25,129 nucleotides of DNA from Dichotomicrobium sp964650735 (GCA_964650735.1 CAZYUT010000018.1:1-25129); one strand, 5' to 3'; shown: positions 15,997 to 25,129, counted from the stretch's first letter. Translations and numbers: made by a program. Notes: a model not told the origin generated them from the letters alone.

Positions 15997-16734
15997 TCAC
16001 CCGGTTTGCGCCGACTTCTGCCCGCCGCCACGGCGCGAGACGACATACGCCCCATAGACGCCCAGGAGTGTCAGCGCCAGCCCGAACCATGTCAGCGCAT
16101 AGGACAAATGCCTGTCAGACAGGCGCAGCTGCGTAACGCCGTCACGCGGCCACTCGCCGGGCAGCGCTCCGGCCTCGGCCTCGATGAAAAACGGCGCGGC
16201 CCGCGCCTGATCTCCGGGCGGAAGCCCGGCGATGATGCCCTCCAGATCGCGCCAATAGTAGCGGTTGCGCTCCGGCTCGTTCTCGGGCGTCACGAAATTG
16301 GACTGGCCAGGGGCGCGCGCCAGCCCGGTCACGGTGAAGGTTCCTTCGGGCAAGGGCTGATCGGCGCGCGCCTGCGGGTCTTTCAGCGGCTCCGGAACGA
16401 AGCCGCGGTCCAGCATAACGATATGCCCGTCTGTCTCGAAGGGCGAGACCACCCGCCAGCCGGCGATGCCGTCACGGATCGTGTAGATGTGGAACTCCCG
16501 GTCCCCGCGAAGCTCACCCGTCATCTCGACGCGCATATATTCGATGTCGCGGTCGCGCTGCCAGCGCGCAAGCACCTGCTCAAGCGGCTTGGCCGGCGCT
16601 TCGGCGCGCGCCTCGATCCGCTCGATGAGCGCGTGCTTCCAGTCGCGGCGCTGGAGCTGCCACACGCCAAGCGAAACCAGTATCGCAAACGCAACGAGCG
16701 TGCTGATGGTGAGGACGAGAAAACGCGGCTTCAT
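15997..16734 (-). CDS. SURF1 family cytochrome c oxidase assembly protein
   Basis: SURF1 helps insert haem a into cytochrome c oxidase. This 245-residue protein has the family layout. A transmembrane helix near residues 5-25 is followed by GVWQLQRRDWK (23-33). A periplasmic domain holds GWRVVSPFET and DRGFVP motifs. A second helix near 210-232 is preceded by the conserved HLSYALTWFG. The ATG at 16734 is preferred over an upstream in-frame start at 16770, which would lie inside lpd. Only four bases separate it from the lpd stop, so it is probably read through from the 2-oxoglutarate dehydrogenase cluster. The cox subunit genes themselves are not in the window. Confidence 0.93.
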   Translation of the reverse strand: MKPRFLVLTISTLVAFAILVSLGVWQLQRRDWKHALIERIEARAEAPAKPLEQVLARWQRDRDIEYMRVEMTGELRGDREFHIYTIRDGIAGWRVVSPFETDGHIVMLDRGFVPEPLKDPQARADQPLPEGTFTVTGLARAPGQSNFVTPENEPERNRYYWRDLEGIIAGLPPGDQARAAPFFIEAEAGALPGEWPRDGVTQLRLSDRHLSYALTWFGLALTLLGVYGAYVVSRRGGGQKSAQTG

Positions 16735-16738
16735 GCCT

Positions 16739-18142
16739 TCACATATGAAGCGCGCGCCCGTCCACCGCAAGCGCGGCTTCCTTGACCGCCTCGGTCAGTG
16801 TCGGATGCGCATGGCAGGTCCGCGCCAGATCTTCCGCCGAGCCGCCGAACTCCATCAGCACGGCCGCCTCCGCAATCATGTTGCCGGCATCCGGCCCGAG
16901 GATGTGCACGCCGAGCACCCGGTCGGTCTTGGCATCGGCCAGCACCTTGACGAAGCCTTCGGTTTGCCGGTTGGCCTTCGCGCGGCCATTCGCCGTGAAC
17001 GGGAACTTGCCGGACTTGTACGCGATGCCCCGCTCCTTCAACTCCTCCTCGGTCTGCCCCACCTTGGCGACCTCGGGATAGGTGTAGATCACGTCGGGGA
17101 TCACGCCGTAATTCACATGCCCCGCCTGCCCGGCGAGGATTTCCGCGACCGCCACGCCCTCCTCCTCGGCCTTGTGCGCGAGCATCGGCCCGTGGATCAC
17201 ATCGCCGATGGCGTAGATGCCCTCCGCGCTGGTCTTGTAGTGCGCGTCGACCGCGATGCGCCCCTTCTGGTCGGTTTCGATGCCGGCCTCGTCGAGGCCC
17301 AACCCGTCTGTGAAAGGCGCGCGCCCGACCGCGACGAGCACGACATCAGCATCCACCTCCCGCGCCTCGCCGCCGTTGGCCGGCTCGATCGTCGCCTTGA
17401 GCCGGTTGCCGCTGGCATCGACGCCAGTCACCTTGTGGCCGAGCGTAAATTCGATCCCCTGCTTCTTTAGAATGCGCATGAACTGCTTGGACACCTCTGC
17501 GTCCATGCCCGGCGTGATGCGGTCGAGAAACTCGACCACCTGCACCTGCGCGCCGAGACGCCGCCACACGGAGCCAAGCTCCAGCCCGATGATGCCGCCG
17601 CCGACCACCAGCATCTTGTTCGGCACCTCGGCCAAGTCGAGCGCGCCTGTCGAACTGACCACCCGCTTTTCGTCGACTTCGATGCCTGGCAGCCGGATGA
17701 CGTCAGAGCCAGTGGCGATCACGATGGCCTTTGCATTGAGCGTCGTGGTCGCGCCGTCCTCGCCCTTCACCTCGACCGCGCCCGGTCCGGCGATACGTCC
17801 TGTCCCGTGATGGCTGTCGATCTTGTTCTTCTTGAACAGGAACTCGATTCCTTGCGTGTTGCCTTCGACCGCCTCATCCTTGAAGCCCATCATCTTCGGC
17901 AGGTCGAGCTTGGGGGTGGCGTCTATGCCCATCGCCGCGAAGCCATGATTGGCTTCCTCGTAAAGCTCAGAGGCGTGCAGCAGCGCCTTGGAGGGGATGC
18001 AGCCCACATTCAGGCAGGTGCCGCCATGCGATTTGCGTTTCTCGACCACTGCGACCTTCATGCCCAGCTGCGCCGCGCGGATCGCGCAGACATAGCCGCC
18101 GGGGCCGGTTCCGATGACCACAAGGTCGTAGTTTTCCGCCAT
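16739..18142 (-). CDS. lpdA: Dihydrolipoyl dehydrogenase (E3)
   Basis: E3 reoxidises dihydrolipoyl groups of 2-oxoacid dehydrogenases and GcvH, passing electrons via FAD to NAD+. It is 467 residues, the standard length. It shows the N-terminal FAD-binding GTGPGGYVCA (11-20) and the redox disulfide Cys43/Cys48 in GGTCLNVGCIPSKALL. It also shows the NAD-binding GGGIIGLELG and the C-terminal His446-Glu451 catalytic dyad in HPTLTEAVKEA. Its place after sucB in the same operon indicates it serves the 2-oxoglutarate dehydrogenase complex; a shared role with the glycine cleavage system is possible. It follows the MAPEG gene by 45 bases. Confidence 0.97.
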   Translation of the reverse strand: MAENYDLVVIGTGPGGYVCAIRAAQLGMKVAVVEKRKSHGGTCLNVGCIPSKALLHASELYEEANHGFAAMGIDATPKLDLPKMMGFKDEAVEGNTQGIEFLFKKNKIDSHHGTGRIAGPGAVEVKGEDGATTTLNAKAIVIATGSDVIRLPGIEVDEKRVVSSTGALDLAEVPNKMLVVGGGIIGLELGSVWRRLGAQVQVVEFLDRITPGMDAEVSKQFMRILKKQGIEFTLGHKVTGVDASGNRLKATIEPANGGEAREVDADVVLVAVGRAPFTDGLGLDEAGIETDQKGRIAVDAHYKTSAEGIYAIGDVIHGPMLAHKAEEEGVAVAEILAGQAGHVNYGVIPDVIYTYPEVAKVGQTEEELKERGIAYKSGKFPFTANGRAKANRQTEGFVKVLADAKTDRVLGVHILGPDAGNMIAEAAVLMEFGGSAEDLARTCHAHPTLTEAVKEAALAVDGRALHM

Positions 18143-18187
18143 GACACTGCCTTTCAGCTCGAATGTTCGGACAGGGCGGGCAACCCG

Positions 18188-18580
18188 TCAAACGAGGGTG
18201 TCGCCCAGAATGACCAGGATCGCCAGCGCCGCAACGCTCCACATGAGCGAGCGCAGGCGCCAGCCGAATGCGTAGCACGGGATATAGATGATGCGTGCGG
18301 CCAGATAAATCAGTGCTGCTGTCGCGGTGAGCCAGCTTGTCGCGCCGCTGACATGCGCCACCAAGACGGCGATGGCGAACCACGGCAGACTTTCGACGTG
18401 ATTTTCGTAGGCGCGGCGCAGGCGGCCCGTCATCACCGAAGCGGAACGCTCCGGCCCGGAGTCGCGCGGGCTCATGGTGTAGCCGGGGCCGAAATCGCGA
18501 TTGGCGTAGACGGCGTAGATGGTCAGCTGCGCATAAGCGAGCAGCACCGCCAGAACTAGAACCGTCAATTCGATTGTCAA
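18188..18580 (-). CDS. MAPEG family membrane protein
   Basis: This 130-residue integral membrane protein has about four hydrophobic helices (about 3-25, 66-82, 85-103 and 112-128). Its RLRRAYENHVESLPWFA motif (53-69) is the hallmark of the MAPEG family (membrane-associated proteins in eicosanoid and glutathione metabolism). Bacterial members are mostly uncharacterised; some have glutathione-dependent activity. The start is a TTG at 18580 with a G-rich run just upstream. No ATG precedes the first helix, so the non-ATG start seems real. It lies 24 bases after the small secreted protein gene and before lpd, inside the oxoglutarate dehydrogenase cluster. Confidence 0.87.
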   Translation of the reverse strand: MTIELTVLVLAVLLAYAQLTIYAVYANRDFGPGYTMSPRDSGPERSASVMTGRLRRAYENHVESLPWFAIAVLVAHVSGATSWLTATAALIYLAARIIYIPCYAFGWRLRSLMWSVAALAILVILGDTLV

Positions 18581-18604
18581 AACGCCCCCCGTTCGCCGCC
18601 GGCG

Positions 18605-18904
18605 CTAGAACTGCGACAACACCTCAATTCGCCGGAAATACGCATTCTCGATGCAGACTTGATCATAGCCGCAGGCGTTGCGCTGCCGCAGCCAGCGGCG
18701 TTGCGAGCCTGCGATCCCCTGCCGGACAGCAAACGGCAGGCCGAAATAGAGGGCGGACATCTCTTCGTCGAGCCGGCTCAGCTGCTGGCTGTCGCAGATC
18801 GCCAACTCTGCAGCCAGCCGGGCCTTGCTGCAATCAAAGCTCTGGGCGGAAGCCCCGGAAGCGCCAAGGCCGAGGAAAAGCGCAAACAATAACCCGCAAC
18901 GCAT
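18605..18904 (-). CDS. Small secreted four-cysteine protein, LprI/DUF1311-like
   Basis: This 99-residue protein has a signal peptide (1-20, predicted cleavage after ASA) and a mature part of about 79 residues. The mature sequence SFDCSKARLAAELAICD followed by LSRLDEEMSALY resembles the DUF1311/LprI N-terminal family, some of which inhibit lysozyme. The four cysteines (Cys25, Cys37, Cys78, Cys84) probably form two disulfides in the periplasm. An AAGGGA 8 bases before the ATG supports the start. It sits 19 bases after sucB and 24 bases before the MAPEG gene, so it is likely co-transcribed with the TCA genes. The family call is by motif memory and is moderate; function is not known. Confidence 0.78.
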   Translation of the reverse strand: MRCGLLFALFLGLGASGASAQSFDCSKARLAAELAICDSQQLSRLDEEMSALYFGLPFAVRQGIAGSQRRWLRQRNACGYDQVCIENAYFRRIEVLSQF

Positions 18905-18923
18905 CGCTAATATCCCTTAAAAA

Positions 18924-20201
18924 TCAAAGATCGAGCAACAGCCGCTCTGGGTCTTCCAGACTCTCCTTGACGCGGACGAGGAACGTCACCGCCTCCTTGC
19001 CGTCGATGACCCGGTGGTCGTAGGACAAAGCCAGATACATCATCGGGCGAACCACGATCGCGCCGTTCACGGCCATCGGGCGCTCCTGAATCTTGTGCAT
19101 GCCGAGAATGCCGGACTGCGGCGCATTGAGGATTGGCGTGGACATCAGCGAGCCGTAGACGCCGCCATTCGAAATCGTGAAGGTGCCGCCCTGCATCTCG
19201 TCTATGCCCAGCTTGCCGTCTCGGGCGCGCTTGCCGAAATCGGTGATCTTCTTCTCGATATCGGCGAAGCTCATCGCGTCGGCGTCGCGCAGGACCGGAA
19301 CCACCAGCCCGCGATCGGTGCCGACAGCCACACCGATGTGATAATAGTTCTTGTAGATCAGGTCTTCGCCGTCGAGCTCAGCATTGACGGCCGGGATCTC
19401 GCGCAGCGCGTGAACGCAAGCCTTCACGAAGAAGGCCATGAAGCCAAGCTTCACGCCGTGCTTCCTCTCGAAATCAGCCTTGTGCCGCTGCCGCGCCTCC
19501 ATGATCGCGGACATGTCCGCTTCATTGAAGGTGGTCAGCATCGCCGCGTTGTGCTGAGCCTCTTTCAGGCGGCGGGCAATCGTCTGGCGCAATTTGGTCA
19601 TGCGCACGCGTTCTTCGCGCGCAGCATCCGCATCGGCTGCTGGCGCGCGTTCGCGTTGTGGCTGCGCAGGCGTTCTCGCAGAGACGAGCCCCGCATCAAG
19701 CGCAGTCAAAATGTCGCCTTTGAGCAATCGGCCATCCTTGCCCGTACCTTCGACCACGCTAGTATCGACCCCGTGTTCCTCAACCAGCTTGCGCACGGCC
19801 GGGGACATCGGCTTTTCGCTTTCCGCCCCGCCGGACTGGGTTTCGGGCTGCGGCGCAGGTTCGGGACTGGGAGCGGCTCCGGCCTCTGGGGGCGCATCCG
19901 CCTTGGCTGCAGCCGCGGCCATGGCTGCGGTCTTTTCGTCAGGTGTCTGCTCTGCGGCCTGCGCGCCTGCCTCGATCGCGCCAAGCAGCGCGCCGACCGC
20001 GACCGTTTCGCCCTCTTCCACGGCGATGCTGGAGATCACGCCCGATACGGGCGCGGGCACCTCGACCGTGACCTTGTCCGTCTCCAGCTCAACAACCGGC
20101 TCATCCTCGTTCACATGCTCGCCGGACTTCTTGAACCATTGGCCCACCGTGGCCTCGGTCACGGATTCGCCCAGCGTCGGTACGCGGATTTCCTGTGCCA
20201 T
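18924..20201 (-). CDS. sucB: Dihydrolipoyllysine succinyltransferase (E2 of 2-oxoglutarate dehydrogenase)
   Basis: SucB (OdhB) is the core of the 2-oxoglutarate dehydrogenase complex and transfers the succinyl group from lipoate to CoA. It is 425 residues. The lipoyl domain (1-77) carries Lys43 in ETDKVTVEVP. An Ala/Pro/Glu-rich linker (about 78-128) precedes the E3/E1-binding domain (about 129-168, MSPAVRKLVEEHGVD). A second linker leads to the catalytic domain (about 193-425), which ends with SYDHRVIDGKEA containing His396 and Asp400. One lipoyl domain is normal for this E2. It lies 51 bases after sucA. An antisense frame over sucB/sucA (19014-21251) is a GC artefact. Confidence 0.97.
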   Translation of the reverse strand: MAQEIRVPTLGESVTEATVGQWFKKSGEHVNEDEPVVELETDKVTVEVPAPVSGVISSIAVEEGETVAVGALLGAIEAGAQAAEQTPDEKTAAMAAAAAKADAPPEAGAAPSPEPAPQPETQSGGAESEKPMSPAVRKLVEEHGVDTSVVEGTGKDGRLLKGDILTALDAGLVSARTPAQPQRERAPAADADAAREERVRMTKLRQTIARRLKEAQHNAAMLTTFNEADMSAIMEARQRHKADFERKHGVKLGFMAFFVKACVHALREIPAVNAELDGEDLIYKNYYHIGVAVGTDRGLVVPVLRDADAMSFADIEKKITDFGKRARDGKLGIDEMQGGTFTISNGGVYGSLMSTPILNAPQSGILGMHKIQERPMAVNGAIVVRPMMYLALSYDHRVIDGKEAVTFLVRVKESLEDPERLLLDL

Positions 20202-20252
20202 CGTCGTGTCGTTTCCTTTTTGCCGCGGCGCGTTCCACGGCGGCGCTTCATT

Positions 20253-23216
<2,964 letters not shown>

Positions 23217-23224
23217 CTTTTTGC

Positions 23225-23250
23225 GCGCGCTTCGTATGGTTCGAGCGCGC
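23225..23250 (-). repeat. GC-rich inverted repeat just upstream of sucA
   Basis: On the minus strand GCGCGCT and AGCGCGC form a seven-base-pair stem around a 12-base loop, ending eight bases before the first sucA ATG. The bases between stem and start are A-rich, not a U-run, so it does not look like a terminator. It could affect sucA translation or mRNA stability; that is inference. Confidence 0.55.
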
Positions 23251-23266
23251 TACACGATCTTGCCGG

Positions 23267-23272
23267 ACTATA
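23267..23272 (-). promoter_or_regulatory. Possible -10 element of a sucA promoter
   Basis: TATAGT on the minus strand lies about 50 bases before the sucA start within the 144-base sucD-sucA gap. The region 17 bases upstream of it shows only a poor -35 match. Weak, sequence-only call. Confidence 0.22.
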
Positions 23273-23305
23273 AGTCGATCTAGACAGTGTTGGCATTCAC
23301 GAAAG

Positions 23306-23336
23306 GCCCGCGGTGCACAATTCGTTGTGACCGGGC
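23306..23336. repeat. Hairpin in the sucD-sucA intergenic region
   Basis: GCCC (23306-23309) pairs with GGGC (23333-23336), and an inner CACAA/TTGTG stem closes a TTCG loop (CGAA on the minus strand). Unpaired bases interrupt the two stems. No T-run follows in the direction of transcription (minus), so it is at best an imperfect terminator or a processing site between sucD and sucA. Confidence 0.45.
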
Positions 23337-23360
23337 GTAAAAGACGCAACGCGCAATCGA

Positions 23361-24239
23361 CTAGGCGGCTCGCAACACCTCGATCAGCGTTGAGCCCATT
23401 GCAGCGGGATTGTCCGCCACGCGGATACCGGCCGAACGCATGGCCTCGATCTTGTCCTCGGCCCCGCCGCTGCCGCCCGCCACGATCGCGCCGGCATGGC
23501 CCATGCGCCGGCCCGGCGGCGCAGTCAGGCCGGCAATGAAGCCGACCGTCGGCTTCTTCACGGGCGCGGATTTCAAAAACGCAGCCGCCTCTTCTTCGGC
23601 CGCCCCCCCGATCTCGCCGATCATAATGATCGACTCGGTCTGGTCATCTGCAAGAAACATCTCCAGCACGTCGATGAACTCCGTGCCCTTGACCGGGTCG
23701 CCGCCGATGCCAACGCAGCTCGACTGTCCAAGGCCCGCCGCCGTCGTCTGCGCGACGGCCTCATAAGTGAGCGTGCCCGAGCGCGACACGATCCCGACCG
23801 ATCCGGCCCTGTGAATGTGACCCGGCATGATGCCGATCTTGCACTGATCGGGGGTAATGACGCCAGGGCAGTTCGGCCCGATCAGCCGCGTCTTCGACCC
23901 TTCCAGCGCGCGCTTGACCCGGACCATATCCAGCACCGGGATTCCTTCTGTGATCGCCACGACAAGCGGCACTTCGGCGTCGATCGCCTCAAGGATCGCG
24001 TCGGCGGCAAAAGGCGGCGGCACGTAGATCGCGCTCGCGGTCGCCCCGGTTCTCTCAACGGCTTCGGCGACCGTATCGAAGACCGGCAGTCCGAGATGCG
24101 CGCTGCCCCCTTTGCCAGGCGTGACCCCGCCGACAACCTTCGTCCCATAGGCCAGCGCCTGCTCGGTGTGGAAGGTTCCGTGACTGCCCGTGATACCTTG
24201 CGTGATCACTTTCGTGTTGCTGTCGACAAGCACCGCCAT
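23361..24239 (-). CDS. sucD: Succinyl-CoA ligase (ADP/GDP-forming) subunit alpha
   Basis: SucD carries the phospho-histidine and CoA site of succinyl-CoA synthetase, which makes ATP or GTP from succinyl-CoA in the TCA cycle. It has 292 residues, the usual length. Visible motifs are the N-terminal CoA-binding TQGITGSHGTFHTEQAL (13-29), GPNCPGVITP (121-130) and the active-site His248 in GRRMGHAGAI. An AAAAGG about 8 bases before the ATG supports the start. Instead of following sucC directly, it follows vapC by 42 bases; its partner sucC lies beyond the toxin-antitoxin cassette. Its transcription therefore depends on readthrough from sucC, the vapBC promoter, or both. sucA follows after 144 bases. 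Confidence 0.97.
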   Translation of the reverse strand: MAVLVDSNTKVITQGITGSHGTFHTEQALAYGTKVVGGVTPGKGGSAHLGLPVFDTVAEAVERTGATASAIYVPPPFAADAILEAIDAEVPLVVAITEGIPVLDMVRVKRALEGSKTRLIGPNCPGVITPDQCKIGIMPGHIHRAGSVGIVSRSGTLTYEAVAQTTAAGLGQSSCVGIGGDPVKGTEFIDVLEMFLADDQTESIIMIGEIGGAAEEEAAAFLKSAPVKKPTVGFIAGLTAPPGRRMGHAGAIVAGGSGGAEDKIEAMRSAGIRVADNPAAMGSTLIEVLRAA

Positions 24240-24281
24240 GGGTTCAACCTTTTCGTTTCGTCGTTGCTCTCGGCTTGTGTA

Positions 24282-24749
24282 TCAGTTACCAGCGTAGCTC
24301 TGCTGGCCCTCGTGAAAACCACCAGCCGGAGCGTTTTCGGCGAACGGATTGACCGCGCGCACCGCGCCGTATTGCTGGCCGTGGTTCAGGTCTTCGGTGT
24401 AGACGACCGGCGCGCCGAGGCTTTCCGCCGCCGCGAGGATCGCCCCATCCCAGTAAGAGATGCGATAGCGCTCGGCCATCACCGCACCGAGCTTGACGAG
24501 CGCTGGGCTGACATCCGCGCAGGGAAACTCTTCGAGTTGCTCGATCCAGTCGAGCGCTGCGGCAGGCGTCAAGGGAACTTCGGCCTTGCGCGTTGCGACC
24601 ACGTAGAATTCCTGCAGCACCTGCGCGGACAGCGCAAACGACTCGTTTGCGAGCAGGTCAACCGCGATCTTCTTCTTCGCCGTCCCGGTCGGGCTCTGCA
24701 AAGCCGCGTAGATCAGAATGTTGGTGTCGAGGAAGCACGCCACGTTCAT
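24282..24749 (-). CDS. vapC: PIN-domain ribonuclease toxin, VapC family
   Basis: This 155-residue protein has the PIN fold of VapC toxins, Mg-dependent RNases that usually cleave tRNA or rRNA. The four acidic active-site positions are visible: Asp8 in FLDTNILIYA, Glu47 in VLQEFYVV, Asp101 in SYWDGAILAAAE and Asp120 in VVYTEDLNHGQ. It therefore looks catalytically intact. The C-terminal tail after VNPFA is slightly extended and Gly/Gln-rich. The gene overlaps the antitoxin frame by 92 bases and ends 42 bases before sucD. The RNA target cannot be inferred from sequence. The gene symbol denotes family membership, not a specific orthologue. Confidence 0.92.
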   Translation of the reverse strand: MNVACFLDTNILIYAALQSPTGTAKKKIAVDLLANESFALSAQVLQEFYVVATRKAEVPLTPAAALDWIEQLEEFPCADVSPALVKLGAVMAERYRISYWDGAILAAAESLGAPVVYTEDLNHGQQYGAVRAVNPFAENAPAGGFHEGQQSYAGN

Positions 24750-24969
24750 AAATCTCGTCCCGGTTCCACTGCCAGCCGCCCAGACGCCCGGTCGATGCCC
24801 GGCTTAACTCCACCAGCCGCTGGCGCGCCTGCGCCGCCTTGTCCTCCTGCCGCGCGATCCGCTCCAGATGCTCGCGCACCAGCGCGTTCACCGTCGTGTT
24901 GTTGCGTGCCGCATAAGCGCGCACCGTCGCCAACACCTGTTCGTCCACGGCAAGCGTGATGTTTTTCAT
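24658..24969 (-). CDS. vapB: VapB-type antitoxin, ribbon-helix-helix N-terminus
   Basis: This 103-residue protein starts with MKNITLAVDEQVLATVRAYA and then NNTTVNALVREHLERIA. That pattern is a beta-strand followed by two helices, as in ribbon-helix-helix DNA-binding antitoxins paired with VapC. The C-terminal half (from about residue 45) is charged, with GGWQWNRDEIYERG, and would wrap the toxin. A strong AAGGAGG (24976-24982) lies 6 bases before the ATG and excludes the upstream in-frame start at 24987. The frame continues 92 bases into vapC before its TGA, which is a longer overlap than usual for this kind of pair. It probably represses its own promoter at 25026-25054 together with VapC. Confidence 0.88.
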   Translation of the reverse strand: MKNITLAVDEQVLATVRAYAARNNTTVNALVREHLERIARQEDKAAQARQRLVELSRASTGRLGGWQWNRDEIYERGVLPRHQHSDLRGFAEPDRDGEEEDRG

Positions 24970-24998
24970 GGCCGGCCTCCTTGACACCGCCAGGACGC

Positions 24999-25010
24999 GC
25001 GCTGCAGCGC
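24999..25010. repeat. 12-bp perfect palindrome in the vapBC leader
   Basis: GCGCTGCAGCGC is a perfect palindrome lying between the predicted vapBC transcription start and the antitoxin ribosome site. It could be a second operator or a short leader hairpin. At this GC content a chance occurrence is possible. Confidence 0.4.
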
Positions 25011-25022
25011 CCTTCTTCGGAA

Positions 25023-25043
25023 CACAGTTTATGTGGAACTGTG
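25023..25043. promoter_or_regulatory. Interrupted palindrome overlapping the vapBC -10 box, candidate VapB operator
   Basis: CACAGTT (25023-25029) and AACTGTG (25037-25043) are perfect 7-bp inverted arms separated by 7 bases. One arm covers most of the -10 hexamer and the other lies in the spacer. This is the arrangement expected for an autorepressor operator bound by an antitoxin dimer pair. Binding by this VapB is inferred. Confidence 0.7.
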
Positions 25044-25054
25044 CCCCTCGTCAA
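25026..25054 (-). promoter_or_regulatory. Sigma70-type promoter of the vapBC cassette
   Basis: On the minus strand TTGACG (25054-25049) and TAAACT (25031-25026) are separated by exactly 17 bases. The start would fall near 25019, about 50 bases before the vapB ATG and about 50 bases after the sucC stop. It is well placed to drive vapB, vapC and the downstream sucD. Confidence 0.72.
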
Positions 25055-25070
25055 GAGGCCCGGCCAGCCC

Positions 25071-25129
25071 TTACGCCGCCTCCTTCACCTTCGCGACGAT
25101 CTTTTGCGCCGCATCCGCCAGATCGTCCG
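25071..25129 (-). CDS. sucC: Succinyl-CoA ligase subunit beta, 3' end only
   Basis: The last 18 codons plus TAA of a minus-strand gene are visible, translating to DDLADAAQKIVAKVKEAA. This resembles the C-terminus of SucC (E. coli ends with LTDAAQQVVAAVEGK), and the gene lies upstream of sucD, sucA, sucB and lpd as sucC normally does. The reading frame appears to end normally, so the adjacent vapBC cassette follows the stop rather than truncating the gene. The identification rests on a short segment plus context. Confidence 0.8.
   Translation of the reverse strand, partial: DDLADAAQKIVAKVKEAA

Noticed and set aside
23496..24959. A 487-residue plus-strand open frame covering sucD and vapBC.
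   Set aside because: Antisense to three well-supported genes and Arg-rich without recognisable motifs; the sense genes explain the sequence.
24282..25070. The vapBC cassette as a recent insertion with target-site duplication or recombinase.
   Set aside because: I could not find flanking direct repeats, att-like sites or any integrase or transposase; base composition is similar to the neighbours, so the mode and age of entry are open.

Overview
The window reads as chromosomal core DNA of a GC-rich alphaproteobacterium. The basis is a glycine-cleavage operon with a split P-protein behind a tandem glycine riboswitch, an ispH-thrB-rnhA run, a SURF1-thrC-M16-GNAT run, and a sucC-D-A-B-lpd TCA block. 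Together these suggest Hyphomicrobiales or a near relative. That placement is inference from gene content and order recalled from memory, not from a search.

Layout. (1) 1-3426, minus strand: tandem glycine riboswitch, then gcvT, gcvH, gcvPA and gcvPB (the last cut by the window edge). This is the glycine cleavage system, under a good promoter at 3450-3477. (2) 3507-4208, minus: an uncharacterised lipoprotein. (3) 4467-6897, plus: ispH (isoprenoids), thrB (threonine) and rnhA (RNase HI). (4) 6894-8321, minus: a secreted DsbD-alpha-like protein followed by a Prx5-type peroxiredoxin, so a small thiol/redox unit. The peroxiredoxin shares its stop site with rnhA. (5) 8491-9087, plus: a YqgE/AlgH protein. 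(6) 9107-16734, minus: SURF1, thrC, an M16 peptidase, a GNAT acetyltransferase, and a large membrane PAS-GGDEF-EAL protein whose signature motifs are degenerate. (7) 16739-25129, minus: the 3' end of sucC, then a vapB-vapC toxin-antitoxin pair, then sucD, sucA, sucB, a small cysteine-rich secreted protein, a MAPEG membrane protein and lpd.

The most notable feature is the vapBC cassette between sucC and sucD. These two genes encode the two subunits of one enzyme and are normally adjacent. The cassette is on the same strand, both neighbours look intact at the junctions, and it carries its own sigma70-like promoter (17-base spacer) overlapped by a 21-bp interrupted palindrome that is a good candidate autoregulatory operator. 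vapC ends only 42 bases before sucD, so sucD is probably transcribed at least partly from a toxin-antitoxin promoter.

Other points worth attention: RNase HI has His at the position of the fourth carboxylate (E. coli Asp134). The GGDEF-EAL protein has lost its GGDEF signature and several EAL metal-site residues and carries a long Pro/Arg/Ser-rich tail. Two hairpins flank the start of sucA. Coding density is very high. The only gap above 300 bases (3190-3506) holds the riboswitch and promoter. I see no rRNA, tRNA, CRISPR array, insertion sequence or prophage gene.
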